A stretch of 64,000 bases of DNA from Daphnia pulex (lineage: Eukaryota > Arthropoda > Branchiopoda > Diplostraca > Daphniidae), in NCBI RefSeq assembly GCF_021134715.1, contig NC_060025.1:3224001-3288000 (forward strand), given 5' to 3'. Under the pieces are notes generated by a model. The model did not search any database. It saw only the letters and a list, made by a program, of their open reading frames with translations, and was not told the DNA's origin. The position numbers and the translations under genes were made by a program. Positions 52,580 through 64,000 of this stretch are shown piece by piece (positions within the stretch are counted from its first letter, which is position 1; each line of letters begins with the position of its first letter).

Positions 52580-55500
52580 TTAGCATTTTTCTCTGACAAT
52601 TTCTTGATAATCAGTTTCCATAGATCGAAAACACGAGCTTTGCTTGAATGTTTTAAGAGTGTGAAGTGGGGCCCTTTTCAAAATATGTTTGACATCAGAG
52701 CCAAGACGGCCAAGAGTATACAAATCCAAAATTTGTCCAGCGGGATAGTCTGCTTGGCTTTGATTGTCATGCTCACTCGCTAAATCAATAAAAGAACGAG
52801 TAGTTTGGTTCCACTGGTTGTGTGCTGTAACCAAGGCATCCAAGTAGTCGGAGGCTGTTAAAAGTAAAACATCCGACCAGGAGATAAGACTTCGTAATAT
52901 CACAAATGGCAGAAGATTGAGCATATAAGTAGGAATGATTTTCTTCCATGGCATCGTGCAGTCATCTCCGGTCCAGAATGTTATTTTCCATGCCTTCATC
53001 AGATTAGGATTGCGAGATATGTTTGGACCAAGTTCTTTAATGAACAAGGGCAATTCAGCAGTGGTTCCTTTTGCGCACCAAACTACAGCCGTAAGAGCCA
53101 TTAGTTGGCAAGCTAACAAATCCACTTCTGTCAAACCACTCCATCGAATCGTTTCGGCATTTTGTGGGTCACACAGCAAAGGATGAAAAGTATTCAGCGC
53201 CTTATCGAGGGTTTTCCACGGCCCTGAAGCAACTCTGGCATCGTGAATAGCATGAATCTAAATTTGAAAATATTTAAAATTTAGTTCGGCAATATAAAAA
53301 CAAAAACAAAAAAACAAAAAAAAACATTCAAGTTAAAAAAAAAAAATTATAAATAAAATAAATAACAAACCTGGGCGGAAAACTGGAGGCAGGGAATATC
53401 CTGAGATGACGTGCCTTCTAAGGCACGCAGAAGATGACTTGCAATACTTTTTGGGAACCAAGCGCTTTCAGAAGTAAGTGTGTTTCGCCAGTCATTCTCG
53501 ATTAAATTAACGAGTGTTTTCAACGTAGGTTGTTGAGCCGGTTGGGAATAATAATTTCGACTAAGAAGATAAGGCGGCAGACAACAAACAACGCTCCACA
53601 AAATTTGGTCCACGCTATTTCCTTTCTTAAGACGGAGTTGCAACCAATATTGGATTAGCCAAGCAGAAGAATCCGAGGTTGAGGCTGGCTGATCTTTACA
53701 GAGGAGTGATTGCAATAGCAAGAGGAGGTCTTTAGAGCAGTTTGCTCGACCAGTCGAATTGTGACATTCAATTATGGAATCGAGAATGATGGGGTATAAC
53801 TCTGTCATATGAACGTTTTGGTAATCCATTTGAAATACAGAGTGCAAGTACCCAGGTCTCTCATACCATGACAGCACATCCATGTCAGCTTCCACGGTCA
53901 TTTCAAGTTTAAGCCAGTTTCGTAGCGGTAGCTGTAGAAATAAAACATGATTAGTAAAAAAATAATTAAAATAATTAAATAATTAAAAATAGCTGACATA
54001 CTTTTGTTTCTTTACGAAACTCCACATCTTCACTCAACGCAAGATACTGCTTATATTCTGGCATAATTTTACTGTGTAATATTCTGCGAGACAGCCATAG
54101 GTAAAGTACTGAAGGCAGGCGAACGCTACTCAATTCGTTTTGACGTTTTGCCTCCGTCACTGTGTAGTAAAGTAATCGTAAATGGAAAGGAATCGAATCT
54201 TCTCTATTCATAGCGAGTTGATCTTCATCCATTAATAGGATACTGAAAGCTCCATCAAAAGCTTGATAGCGAACAGGTAGAAGTATATGACTGTTGTGGC
54301 TAAGTAAGAATATGACGACCCCATAACATCGAAGCTGAAAAGAGAAGAACGATAACATATTAATTTATAACTTATCAAGACAAGCTCAAATATAAAGAAT
54401 CTTACCAAATCATCACTCCCACTACAGTTGTGGGTGAAATCCCAAACAAGATAATAAAGAGATTCGATGAACGAAGGATATCGACTAAAAAGAAGAAAGT
54501 ATCGATTTAACCATTCAAGTTGTTTCTCAATCGAATATGAACTTTGAACTGAATCTATCCAGCATTCGGCTATCTGCGTAACGAGATCAGTTTATTTCTG
54601 TCATATAAAAATAATGAGTCATGGCTCAGACGTTACCTTCCATGCCACTGCATTTTTTGTTTTCATTTCATTATTTTCAGGATTGAATATGATAACAGGT
54701 GCGGAGGATTCCAAAGGGGGAAGAACGGTCCCAAGAAGACTATCCAAGTGTTCAAAAAGCACTGACTGCTGACGAGTTTCATTACAGAGCACAATCTGAT
54801 TCATAAGAGTCTTATAGATGGGTTTTCCTTCAGGTTCTTGCCAGTCCATTTGTTCAATTTCTGGGATATTTTGTCCCAATTTTCGACAAGCAGTGCAGTA
54901 AGCTTCATATTGAACCAATGGAAGCTTACCCGATTTCCTTAGTTCTTCGATGAATTCTTCTCTTATGTCGGAAGGATCGGGAACTCGTCTAGCAAGTAAT
55001 CATTTAAAAATTAAACTAAAGATTATTGGTAATTGATTATACTCATGCATGTTCTAGTTACCTTGGTTTGAGTAGAACTGATAAGAATTTATTGACAAAG
55101 TATGGCTTACGAAAAATGGCAGCCTCGATCACTGAACTAGGTATGCGACGATTCCGCCTATCACTTTTTTCAAATGCAGCAATAGCGGTGTCAACTTCTT
55201 TGACCAAGTTTGTGTCTTCTTCAACAACTTGATCTAAATATAAAATTTCAATATCATTATAAAGTCTGGATGCTTTTAACATCTTAATACAGTCGTGTAT
55301 ACTTGAAGACTGGTTGACCTTGAAATCTTCTATCCGAGTACGGATCAATGCAGAGTAATCCGTCCATAAGTTACGACAATTATCAACCTTATAAAATATC
55401 CTTTAAATAATAATAAAAATAAGTGGGAAATTAAAAAAAAAATTAATTCACCATAGGAATAACAGGAGGATTATTTTTATGAGCCAGTAGCACCCAAGCG

Positions 55501-56937
55501 GGTTCGTGTCGAACGATGTTCGTCAAAAATTTCAGCAAGAACGCAAATTGCTTGGATGTAGTTAATGAGGAAGTAATAGAAGAGAACCAAGCACCGTAAT
55601 GAGGACTACTTGTGTTTTCCGCGTTAATTTGTCTGGCAAGAAGAAAAGAGGCTAGTAGCAAATCCATTTGTAAATTATCCAAAGCACGCTGCATAAAACT
55701 ATTTATGAGAGCTGGAAAATAAAAAAAAGGTGTTAAATTTTTAAATCCCATAATAAAAAAGTATGCTTACCTTTCAAATATTTGCTTCCAGTAGGATAGC
55801 AAACTTGAATTGCTGATACTATCAGCAGTAAACTTTTCCAGTTGATATCATATCGATTCAGAATTTCGTCAATTTTGTCGAGAACTGTGCCCACTTCCAA
55901 GGGAATCAAAAGCTGCAATTACACAATATACCATTTCAATTAGAGCAAAAGTATTGGCTTTAGTACAGCTTTAAAGATACAAGATCAAATTATATAATAA
56001 ACATTTGGTTACCTGAACTATTAAATTTACAACATTTTTGGGACTTCTAAAGAAAGTCCATTCATGTTGCAATTTGATGGCTGTGACAGGTTTAATTTCA
56101 GGTTTGTAACTTATTAAAAAGGCCAATTGCTCAAGGTAGCAATTTTTGAGAGATGAAAGCTGAAAGTGCAATCCTTGGTTCGAGAATTCAAAAGCACGCA
56201 CTTCTTTCTCAGAAAATTCCCACAAAAATTCCCATATTTTTGTTGTTAAATCACTGAGCAATGATACTGCAAACTTGACAGTATGGCCATTAATGGTCTT
56301 CTGGAGATCAGCAGGTAGTTCTCCAAACCCAACATGAATAATAGTAGTCAACAAGTATTCGAATAAATTATGTTCCTGTGGTTTACAATTTTGCCATGGA
56401 GCAAGTGCCAATGCAAAAAGTAGATTAATCCATTCTAATTTCTTTGATGGGCATTCAGTTGAACTTTGAAAGTAGAGTGTTATAGAAATTACTCCTATTT
56501 TTTCCAATTCTACAATCATGTGTGTCGGGACTAGAGCAGGGTAGTTATTAACACTTTCTTGAATACTTGGGAAGTTTAGTTCTCCCTTGCTAGCAAGTTT
56601 TGATATAATAGAATACACAAATGTTCCACTAATCTTGGGATGTCCAATTATCAAACCATCAATAGCCTGTATGGCAAATTGTGTTGCATAAGCCTTGAAA
56701 GGTGACTTCAATATTGATGCATCCATTCTCAGCAGTGACACAATAGAATTAGCAGTACTGTCATCAGTTGCATCTTGATATTTTAAAACCTAGAAGATAA
56801 ATAATCAATAAAATTATTACATAGAATCACATGAGCAGACTCCGCCAAGTTACCTCTGTAGAAATAAACTGTTTACTGAAGAAAGCATTGAACAATTTGT
56901 TTGATTTACACTGAATTAGTAATCCTTCCTCGGCCAT
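52580..56937 (-). CDS. FANCA: Fanconi anaemia group A protein homologue
   Basis: FANCA is a helical-repeat scaffold of the nuclear FA core complex that ubiquitinates FANCD2-FANCI at DNA crosslinks. Ten exons, in transcript order 56854-56937, 56013-56789, 55771-55912, 55452-55711, 55062-55387, 54637-54988, 54406-54573, 54002-54334, 53371-53931 and 52580-53257, join in phase to 1,226 aa (the human protein is about 1,455). The clearest match is IPSSVIEAAIFRKPYFVNKF with LSVLLKPR, then IREEFIEELRKSGKLPLVQY and EAYCTAC, corresponding to the vertebrate segment with RRPY..SHFLPALLTPR and FIESLKRADKIP..LY...C. Other parts are Leu-rich helices without enzyme motifs, as expected. Introns are 60-130 bp. 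The start MAEEGLL is the first Met of the open exon, 370 bp from the TAF11 exon in divergent orientation. Confidence 0.85.
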
Positions 56938-57308
56938 AGTGAGCATCAATTTAGAAAATGAAGGTCACAACTCACACGCTGTTATATCTTTACTTGTTGG
57001 ATGTTTCTTGCATGTTCGTTTTTAAATATCCCGTCACAAACTTGTTATGTTGACTTGAGCGCCAGGATAAACAGCTGATTGTATCAAACCGACGTTGTCA
57101 AACTATTAAGTGGAAAATCTGAGTCAGATCTCAGAACTCGAAGCACTCGAAGGATACTCAGAATACAAATCAAATCACGATTCAATGACGAACTCATCAA
57201 AAAAATAGTTTTCATAATAAAAACATACTAATAGCGAGACACAGATTGACAGATATAAAAATTTAACAAGTTAACAACAATAGCCTACAATCTTTTTATC
57301 ATCAACAG
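56938..57308. promoter_or_regulatory. Shared head-to-head promoter region of FANCA (-) and TAF11 (+)
   Basis: Only 371 bp separate the FANCA start from the first recognised TAF11 exon, which begins behind a CATCAACAG acceptor at 57308. Both transcripts must start here or in overlapping sequence. No TATA box is obvious. An upstream TAF11 exon carrying its start codon, if there is one, should also lie here but was not recognised. Confidence 0.5.
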
Positions 57309-57855
57309 AAGGTGAAAGAGAGGCAGAAAAAAGGGCTGAATTCCGAATGAAAAGAGAAGCTGAAGAAGAAGAAAGAGAAAAGATGCAAGTGCTGGTGTCT
57401 AATTTCACAGAAGAGCAGCTGGACAGATACGAAATATACAGGCGATCAGCGTTCCCGAAAGCGGCCATCAAGCGTGTAAGATTCAGCAGCGCGTCTCTTA
57501 CGATTTCACTCGAATAATAATGTGTATTTTCGTTCTTGGTGGATTTTAGTTGATGCAAACCATTACCGGCTGTTCAATATCTCAAAACGTGGTCATCGCT
57601 ATGGCTGGCATCGCCAAAGTTTTCGTCGGCGAAGTAGTCGAAGAAGGTACACGGGTGACGGGGAATGATGCAATTTTACGCATGGTTACTTGCGTGGGAG
57701 TTTATTTTCAATCTTTTCTTATCGCAGCTCTTGACGTCATGGAGCAATGGGGCGATAGCGGTCCACTTCAGCCCAAGCACTTGAGAGAAGCCGTCAGAAG
57801 AGTGAGGAATCGAGGAGGCATCCCGGGATCGAAACCGTTCGCCAAAGCCTTTTGA
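57309..57855 (+). CDS. Taf11: TFIID subunit TAF11 (5' end uncertain)
   Basis: TAF11 pairs with TAF13 through histone folds inside TFIID and contacts TFIIA and TBP. Exons 57309-57475, 57550-57646 and 57728-57855 join in phase. Conserved text runs from [20 protein letters not shown] and [12 protein letters not shown] through [20 protein letters not shown] to [17 protein letters not shown], which is the complete histone fold. The first exon is open to its left acceptor, preceded by Glu/Lys-rich codons and a split codon, so an upstream exon is expected. If translation starts at the Met at 57347 the protein has only 117 aa, against about 200 in most animals. AATAAA signals lie at about 57930-57945. 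Confidence 0.88.
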
Positions 57856-60800
57856 AACCTTAACTTTACGTCGAACTCAACTATCCTGTCAGTCTCATTT
57901 ATCTTGTGTAAACTTTCGAATAAGAAAAAAATAAATAAATAAAAGATTCTATCGTAGTTGATTCGACTATCCGGCGTACGGCAGCAAATTCGAGTTGATA
58001 AGTGCATTGCAAAAGAATTTGTTCTAGTCAGAATTAATAAAACGAGATGAATGGCATGGTCAAACCCTATGCATAGAGGGGGGACAGGCCGATTGATTTC
58101 ATATGATTGATGACAAAGTGAGCCATCAGGATGAATCGCAAGTACAGGAGCAGGGCGTAACGTGTTGTCGTTAAAAAAATCCCTTCCGGGAATGGGGGAA
58201 TAGAGCATCCCACGCGTCCAGCATTTATGAATGGAAGTTGATGGCGACTGAAGAAATATACACGCAGAAGAATTTCATTTCAATGAATGAATGGTCATCC
58301 GGCAGTACCATCGTCCATGAGCGGAGTTGGATTGACTCGGCAACGAGATGGGCAAAGTGCCATCGTTCATGAATGAAAGCAGATAGGGAATCGATTCAAG
58401 CAGTTAATGCATTTATGCAAAACCTTGATGTAGGAAACAATGTTCACTTAAGCGTAATTGACGTTTTGCCAACAAACCTTTTGTTACTGGTTGTAATATA
58501 CTGACTTTGGAATTATTGAGGTCACGTCACAATATATTTTGTATTGGCCATTACTTACAAATTGCGTGGGTATGTCTTCCAGGGGAAATGAAAACCGGAT
58601 GAGAATACCATTTGATGTCGTAAACTCCAAAGAAAAAACTCAAGCGAAAAAATACCAGAAAGATTCGTTCCTGCGTGCCTTCTTGGGAAAGTTCATGAAT
58701 GAACAGAATGAATGAATGAATCCCAGTGAATGGAATAACGCATACATGAGGGATCGATCCACCGAGGACGTATCAGCTATATGTATGACAGGATCATGAA
58801 TAACCCATTCCCGTTTTTTTTTTACAGAAATAGAATCCTGCTAAATCTACCAAATAGCATAATATCTTTTGGTGAATAATGCAGCCTCGAATTAGTTCCA
58901 ATCAGACCCATCTTGTTTTCTTTGAGCCATACTAAACACTGGGAATAAGAGATACATATTCAAAAGTGTTCAGGTCGAACTGGTTTGATTCATTTTGTCC
59001 CTTGCCGTTTCTGACTCCAGATGATACTAGAAGAAAAGTGCAAAGTTGAAAGGCCACAGTCATTCTAAAAACACATTTTGAGGCAGGTACTTCACACTTG
59101 AAAGTACCAAAAGTAAAATTTTGATTCAACCGCACCAGACACACATGCAAAGAACAGTAAGGAAAATGTCACACTTGGGGAAACTGTTTATTGTGGAGTG
59201 AAAGAAAATCTGACGAAAGATTTAAGTGGAATTGATTCAATCTCAGACTAATAGACCTTCTGTTGGATGCAGTTGGCGGAGGCGGGAAGAAATACGCCAT
59301 TGAATTTTCTTCTTCCATCGGTGATGGATGAATCTCCTCCATGTGTCGGTGTATACACTGCTGGGAGCGCTGCTAGATATCGTGCATCATGACGTCTGAT
59401 TCCATCCATCGTAGTAAACATTAGAGGGACTCGATGAAGTCGACCTTAACATAGGCTCACACATTGTACAGTTTATATTGAATGATGTGCAAGACTTTGT
59501 TGGTGGCCGTTTCCTCACTGATTAATCGTTCCACGTGCCGCAACTTCCATTCAGCAACAAATCGGAAACCTTTCCGTTAAAGTGCTGCTATTTTTTAACA
59601 GATTTTTTTGGTTCACTTGTCGTGGAAAAACTCACGTGCTGGGCCTTTCATACGTCAACATGCCTATATTTATCTTTTTGGCCAACTATTTGGATAACAA
59701 AGCAATGGCATCACACTAGTGCTGATCTAAATTGGTACACCTGACTGAATAGGAGAAACGAAAGAATTATAAAAAGACACATCAGGAGGAAAACGGAGAG
59801 GACAAAATATCTTTTTCTTGGGAGTGGAAAGAGAAACTGCTTTGACAGTGCCGAGTGTATGCGTGATGTAGTACGTTGTAATAAGACGCACAAGGAAAAA
59901 AGGATAGCGGTTGCTTCGTGGAAATTCGCGTGTAAGATTTCACGATGGCAACTTCCTTTTTCCATTTTGAAAATATTGGCACTCGCAACTCGGTCTCATG
60001 ATGTGGTTGCCTGAACAAAATTTGTTTTTTTTTCCTTCCTTGAAATTGTAAGCCTTTACGTCATCAGGTTGTTTCAAGCGGGGATTTTCGTAGAAAATAT
60101 GAACGCAATACTGGCCCGTTCCTTAATGTCAGATCCAGCGACTTGGATTCGGTTACATACGCCGATACAAAATTTGAAACTCAGTGAAAAAACAAAAATA
60201 TTACATAATACCGCTTCAAATCCAATTGACATTTCTAGTCGGTTTGGTCCCAAATACGATATTATCAAGACATGGAAAATCATAATCTGAAAGGAAATGG
60301 AAGAAAACGATCGCTAAATTATGCGCAAAAAGAAAAAGCAAAAGGCAAAAGGAGCAAACAGCATCGATGAGGGGCAGCTGTGGCTATAAATAATGGCGCG
60401 GATTTTAATTCGGTGGGGTACCAGAGAGTTGACTAAACTCCCCGCTGTGAGAGATCGTCTGATGTTGGAATAGCGAAATATGATGAACTTGGAACATTCG
60501 AGAATAATTTTCTAGAATTTGTAGGGCAGCAGTGCAGTTGGCCACCCGTCGGGACACGCACGCAGCACGGGGCTAACTTCTTTCCAAGGACAGATAAGAA
60601 AGAAAAGAGAAAAACAAAACCAAATAAGAATAGGAATCCTTGTGTCCCTTACAACAAAGCGAATGATGTAGCGACAACATGTGAGGGGGAAACCAAATAT
60701 TTGAGTCAAAATCTCTGCGGTGGGTCCTTCTCCTGAATGTCGGTTAACCGGTCGGTCGGTTCATTGGGAGCAAACGCAACAGCAATCAACTGTCCCAGTT

Positions 60801-63155
60801 CAACGCGCAACGAATGGCCATCGCCACCATCCGCCCCTATACGGACGACACGCGCATTCTGGGCGCATTTATTTTGGGAAAGGATTTTTGGCTGGGCCGG
60901 CCACTCGTGGTTACGGGACAGGAAGAAGGGGAAACAATAACAGCAGGAAAACGGCCCAAACAATCAACACCCACACCCAAAGATAAACGATGTGTGTCTA
61001 CTACGTACCCGACGACCCCAACTGCCGTGAAACAGCACAAGAAGAAAAGCAAATGGAAAACCGCTGACAGCCAAAGACAAAGGGAGAATAAATGTAAAGA
61101 AGATGGGCAGGCACTAGCATAAGCTGGTAGAGGGAAATCAAAAGGAAAGAAAATCCTTTCGGTCGTTTTTTCCTTGTGAGCAAAGGAAGAAACTGCCGAA
61201 TTACCAAACCACAAATCATTTCTGTCAAACGCAGTCAAACGGCAAACATTGAGGAGGAACGAGTACCTACAAGCCCATTGAACTTGAACAGAGAAATCAT
61301 CCGTTCTTGTATTGTACCATGAATATTTATGACTTTTCTTGGGGTTGTTGCGGTCCACTGGACCTTTCGTCGGGAACGGGAGGATGATGGAATTAAAATT
61401 CCGAATGAAAGAATTTCCTTTTCAGTCGGTCGCAGTCACAGGTGCGTGATAACAAGAGGATTGTTCAGTTCTTGGCTTATGTAACAGATTATGTTTCCTT
61501 CAATGTCGTTTTCATCTTCAGTTGTCCGCGTTACAAAGGCAAAGTCACCACAACATCGATGACGCTGCGCTGATGTAACAAGAGTTCGACCAGAATAATT
61601 ACGTCGTGTCTATTACACGGTTGAGTAACAGCAGAAGAAAACGGGGAAATACTCAGAAGAAACGTGACCCATTTTGAAATCCTCTCCTCCTTTGTTCAAA
61701 ACTGCCTTCTATTTACGGACGCGATGGATTTAATTCGGATGATCCTTTAATGAAATAGAATAACCTAAAATTGTCCATCCAGGGTTTCTCTCTCTACGGT
61801 ATCCTCTTTATGTTTCTTCCATTTCTCGTTATGTAATCAAATCCTGTAGGGAAATGAACGTCCTTTTCTACCATCCACAACACGACGGGCATACAGCCGG
61901 ATTGTACTGAAAAGTGATAACGTGTTCCTTCACGAAATAATAATAATAGGATAACATCATTTAATCGCCTTTTTTTCAACCAAAACAAAATCTAAATTTC
62001 CAAAGAAAAATTTCAGGACGATTAACATAACAAAAAAATAATAATTATGATAATAATAATTATAATAATACCGGTAATAAATACTTGGTAAGAGAAACAA
62101 GGGGAAATAAGCGGAAACCTAACCATCATCTAATTTATCTTGCTGTGTGGCAAGGATAAACTTGAAGCACAGATTTCGGAGAAAAGTTGGCGAAACTATT
62201 CCCTGCTGTAGATTATGTCGGAAGACTGCAAAGTTGATGAGCATGTGAATAAAATAACGCTATAAATCAATCGATGAGCAAAGGAAACTCCTCGGAAAAA
62301 TAATTTCTTATTTGTAATTTTTCGTGACGTGATTTGATCATCAACAGAGGTGCGCACTATCCTCTAAATTACGTTTGCTTATGGAAAACTTTTGCAGATG
62401 AGCAACAACTGGTTGTTGCTATCACGTTTCGGCATCACAATGAATGCAGTCAATGAGTTCGTGACAGTTCGTGATGTCCTTTACAACTCAACCCTGTGCT
62501 AAGGAAAATTCAATTGATAGCCCACGACATTTATCAGTGATCCATCCAACTCATTTGCATTTTCCATTAGAATTCAAGGAATAAAACAAGTAAATCAGAA
62601 AAAAAAACTTTAACGATAATTAGGAATGCAAAACGTATAATCTTTTATATTATGGGCAGGCAATGAAAACAAATCCAATTACATAAGACAAAACCGGAAA
62701 TCGTCTTCTTCTTGGAAAATGAATTTCCCCGAATTAAATAATTGGGATGATGACGCTCATCGTTATGTAGTGAATGAAAACGAAACTCGATCCATCAGCT
62801 CGATAAACGTAGTGCATGTTTAGTCAACCCAAAGATTAATTTGAACATCACGGAGGGGCGAAAATAACACAATGCCGAGAAACGGTATTAGTACAGATGG
62901 GCGCCCGACAACCAGAGCAGCGCGTGGGAGGACAACATAACAAAATGACAACCAAAAAGAAATCAACGGCAATAAAAAAAAATTTTGACGTAAAGGCCAT
63001 CGGAATGTTCGATTCCCAATAAAAGCAATCACCGTGAGCCATATACCAAGAAATAGGGGGGTGGAGTACAAGATAAGAGAAAGAAATGATTTCGTTCGCT
63101 GCGCGATCTTCTTATTCACCGACCCGCCACCGGTCGTCCCTGCTACTCGTCGCGT
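57856..63155. other. Long intergenic region; no gene recognised
   Basis: Frames on both strands are short and lack domain features. GAATGAATG-type phrases are frequent between 58200 and 58760, including the palindrome GTTCATGAATGAAC near 58692. Near 62035-62075 there is an (ATA/AAT)-rich run. The region may hold regulatory DNA for the gene starting at 63.2 kb, but nothing specific can be supported. Confidence 0.45.
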
Positions 63156-63163
63156 TATATAAA
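63156..63163 (+). promoter_or_regulatory. TATA box (TATATAAA) of a gene running off the right edge
   Basis: An exact TATATAAA is followed about 30 bp downstream by an initiator-like GTTAGTT (near 63184-63190), the spacing of a strong arthropod core promoter. The following sequence is GC-richer and ends in a perfect splice donor, which supports real transcription. Confidence 0.65.
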
Positions 63164-63186
63164 AAAGAGCGAGAACTGCAGCCGTT

Positions 63187-63381
63187 AGTTGAACGGCGAC
63201 AGTCGACCCGCAAGCGTTCAGTCGACCAACATTTTCACAATTGACAAACGTCAACAAAATTTCTCCGATTGATTCTCGTCATACCTTTTCAGTCATCACC
63301 ACCTTTGCGAATCAACCGATTGCCAGCACAATCAACTCTTTGCAGCCTAGAAAACTATACAACTTTGAGCATCGTTTAAAG
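63187..63381 (+). other. Probable non-coding first exon (5' UTR)
   Basis: The exon would run from the initiator to TTTAAAG before GTGAGT at 63382. It holds no ATG, so it is untranslated. The coding exons lie beyond 64000, so the gene cannot be named. TATA-driven genes with a short untranslated or start-only first exon are common among arthropod cuticle and induced genes, though that identity is not shown here. Confidence 0.5.
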
Positions 63382-64000
63382 GTGAGTCTCGACTTATTTT
63401 AACTACATCTTACCTGTCACCTAACAAGTCGCAAAATTCAATAGCAAATTAATTACCACCGTTTTCTCTACAACTTAATTTTCTTGCTGAATTTACAAGT
63501 CGGTTGAAGACTCTCAATTTGTTGGTCAATGAAAAGGAGTGAACTAAGATATTCCGATCGTGATATTCCTTTAAGTAATTTTTTTTATCGACATTCTTGC
63601 TTGGTGTAATTGAGACTAGACACATCATTCGATTTCATCAAATTTGTCGCTGTTGACTTTTAATCGATTTTTTTTTTCTGTTTCGGCTGTGCAAAAATAT
63701 ATGAATCAACACCCGATAAAACGTAAAACGAGATAACCTTTGAAACTGGTTGATGGCGGAATGGCGGAATTGTTATTTCTCGTCCATACCATCCGTTGCG
63801 AGTTGTCAAACTTGTTTTCATCTTCCTCGTCTTTCTTCCTTGGACGAGCTTAATGCCGCCGACTCTGAATAAGAGTTTCAGTGATTTGATTTGAATGAAT
63901 TACATGTAGCTCCTGCATGCACGTTATCAGGAGGCTTCCCCGCTTCCATCAGGGATTGTCGCCCTAGTTCCTCCACTAATTCTTCTTCTTCATGGCGGCC
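63382..64000. other. Probable first intron of the right-edge gene
   Basis: This follows a consensus GTGAGT donor. No downstream coding exon was recognised before the window ends. Confidence 0.4.

Noticed and set aside
60720-61122. Overlapping frames of 88-173 codons on both strands
   Set aside because: No domain, no splice signals, and both strands open at once; judged non-coding.
62820-63257. 145-codon minus-strand hydrophobic frame
   Set aside because: It runs across the TATA box and first exon of a plus-strand promoter and shows no family motif; probably chance.

Overview
The window reads as nuclear DNA from an arthropod, most likely a cladoceran crustacean such as Daphnia. This is inferred from the mix of protein families, many introns of about 60-85 bp beside a few long AT- and microsatellite-rich ones, a DIRS retrotransposon, and TTAGG-like repeats. 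No species can be fixed from the sequence alone.

The left third (about 0.5-19.3 kb) is an accessory, fast-changing region. It holds a frame-disrupted CLCA (chloride-channel regulator) pseudogene, a near-palindromic hairpin element, and an intronless lipid-phosphate-phosphatase-like membrane protein that has lost all three catalytic motifs. Next comes a 1,235-residue single-exon repeat protein of no recognised family. A 3.8-kb inverted-repeat (foldback) element follows, with arms of about 1.8 kb and a 7-bp target-duplication candidate. The region ends with bromodomain and chitinase relics and a GH18 chitinase-like gene whose catalytic Glu is Lys.

The rest (about 24-58 kb) holds conserved single-copy genes. 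A dally-like glypican (24.1-34.9 kb, + strand, 7 exons, 728 aa) is followed by a degenerate 2.77-kb DIRS-type element (35.56-38.33 kb) that keeps the diagnostic terminal inverted repeats and internal complementary region. Then come misshapen/TNIK/MINK kinase (41.0-50.5 kb, + strand, 21 exons, 1,364 aa) and, convergent with it, a FANCA homologue (56.9-52.6 kb, - strand, 10 exons, 1,226 aa). TAF11 (57.3-57.9 kb, + strand) lies head-to-head with FANCA. The right edge holds a TATA promoter and a non-coding first exon of a gene that continues beyond the window.

The genes are independent units: heparan-sulfate morphogen signalling (glypican), JNK-pathway Ste20 kinase (msn), crosslink repair (FANCA) and TFIID (TAF11). 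Exon phases were joined by hand and each of the four conserved gene models, and the chitinase-like model, sums to a multiple of three. The frame breaks in the CLCA and DIRS copies therefore look like real decay rather than poor sequence quality. The best candidates for something new are the repeat protein, the dead phosphatase, the dead chitinase and the foldback element.
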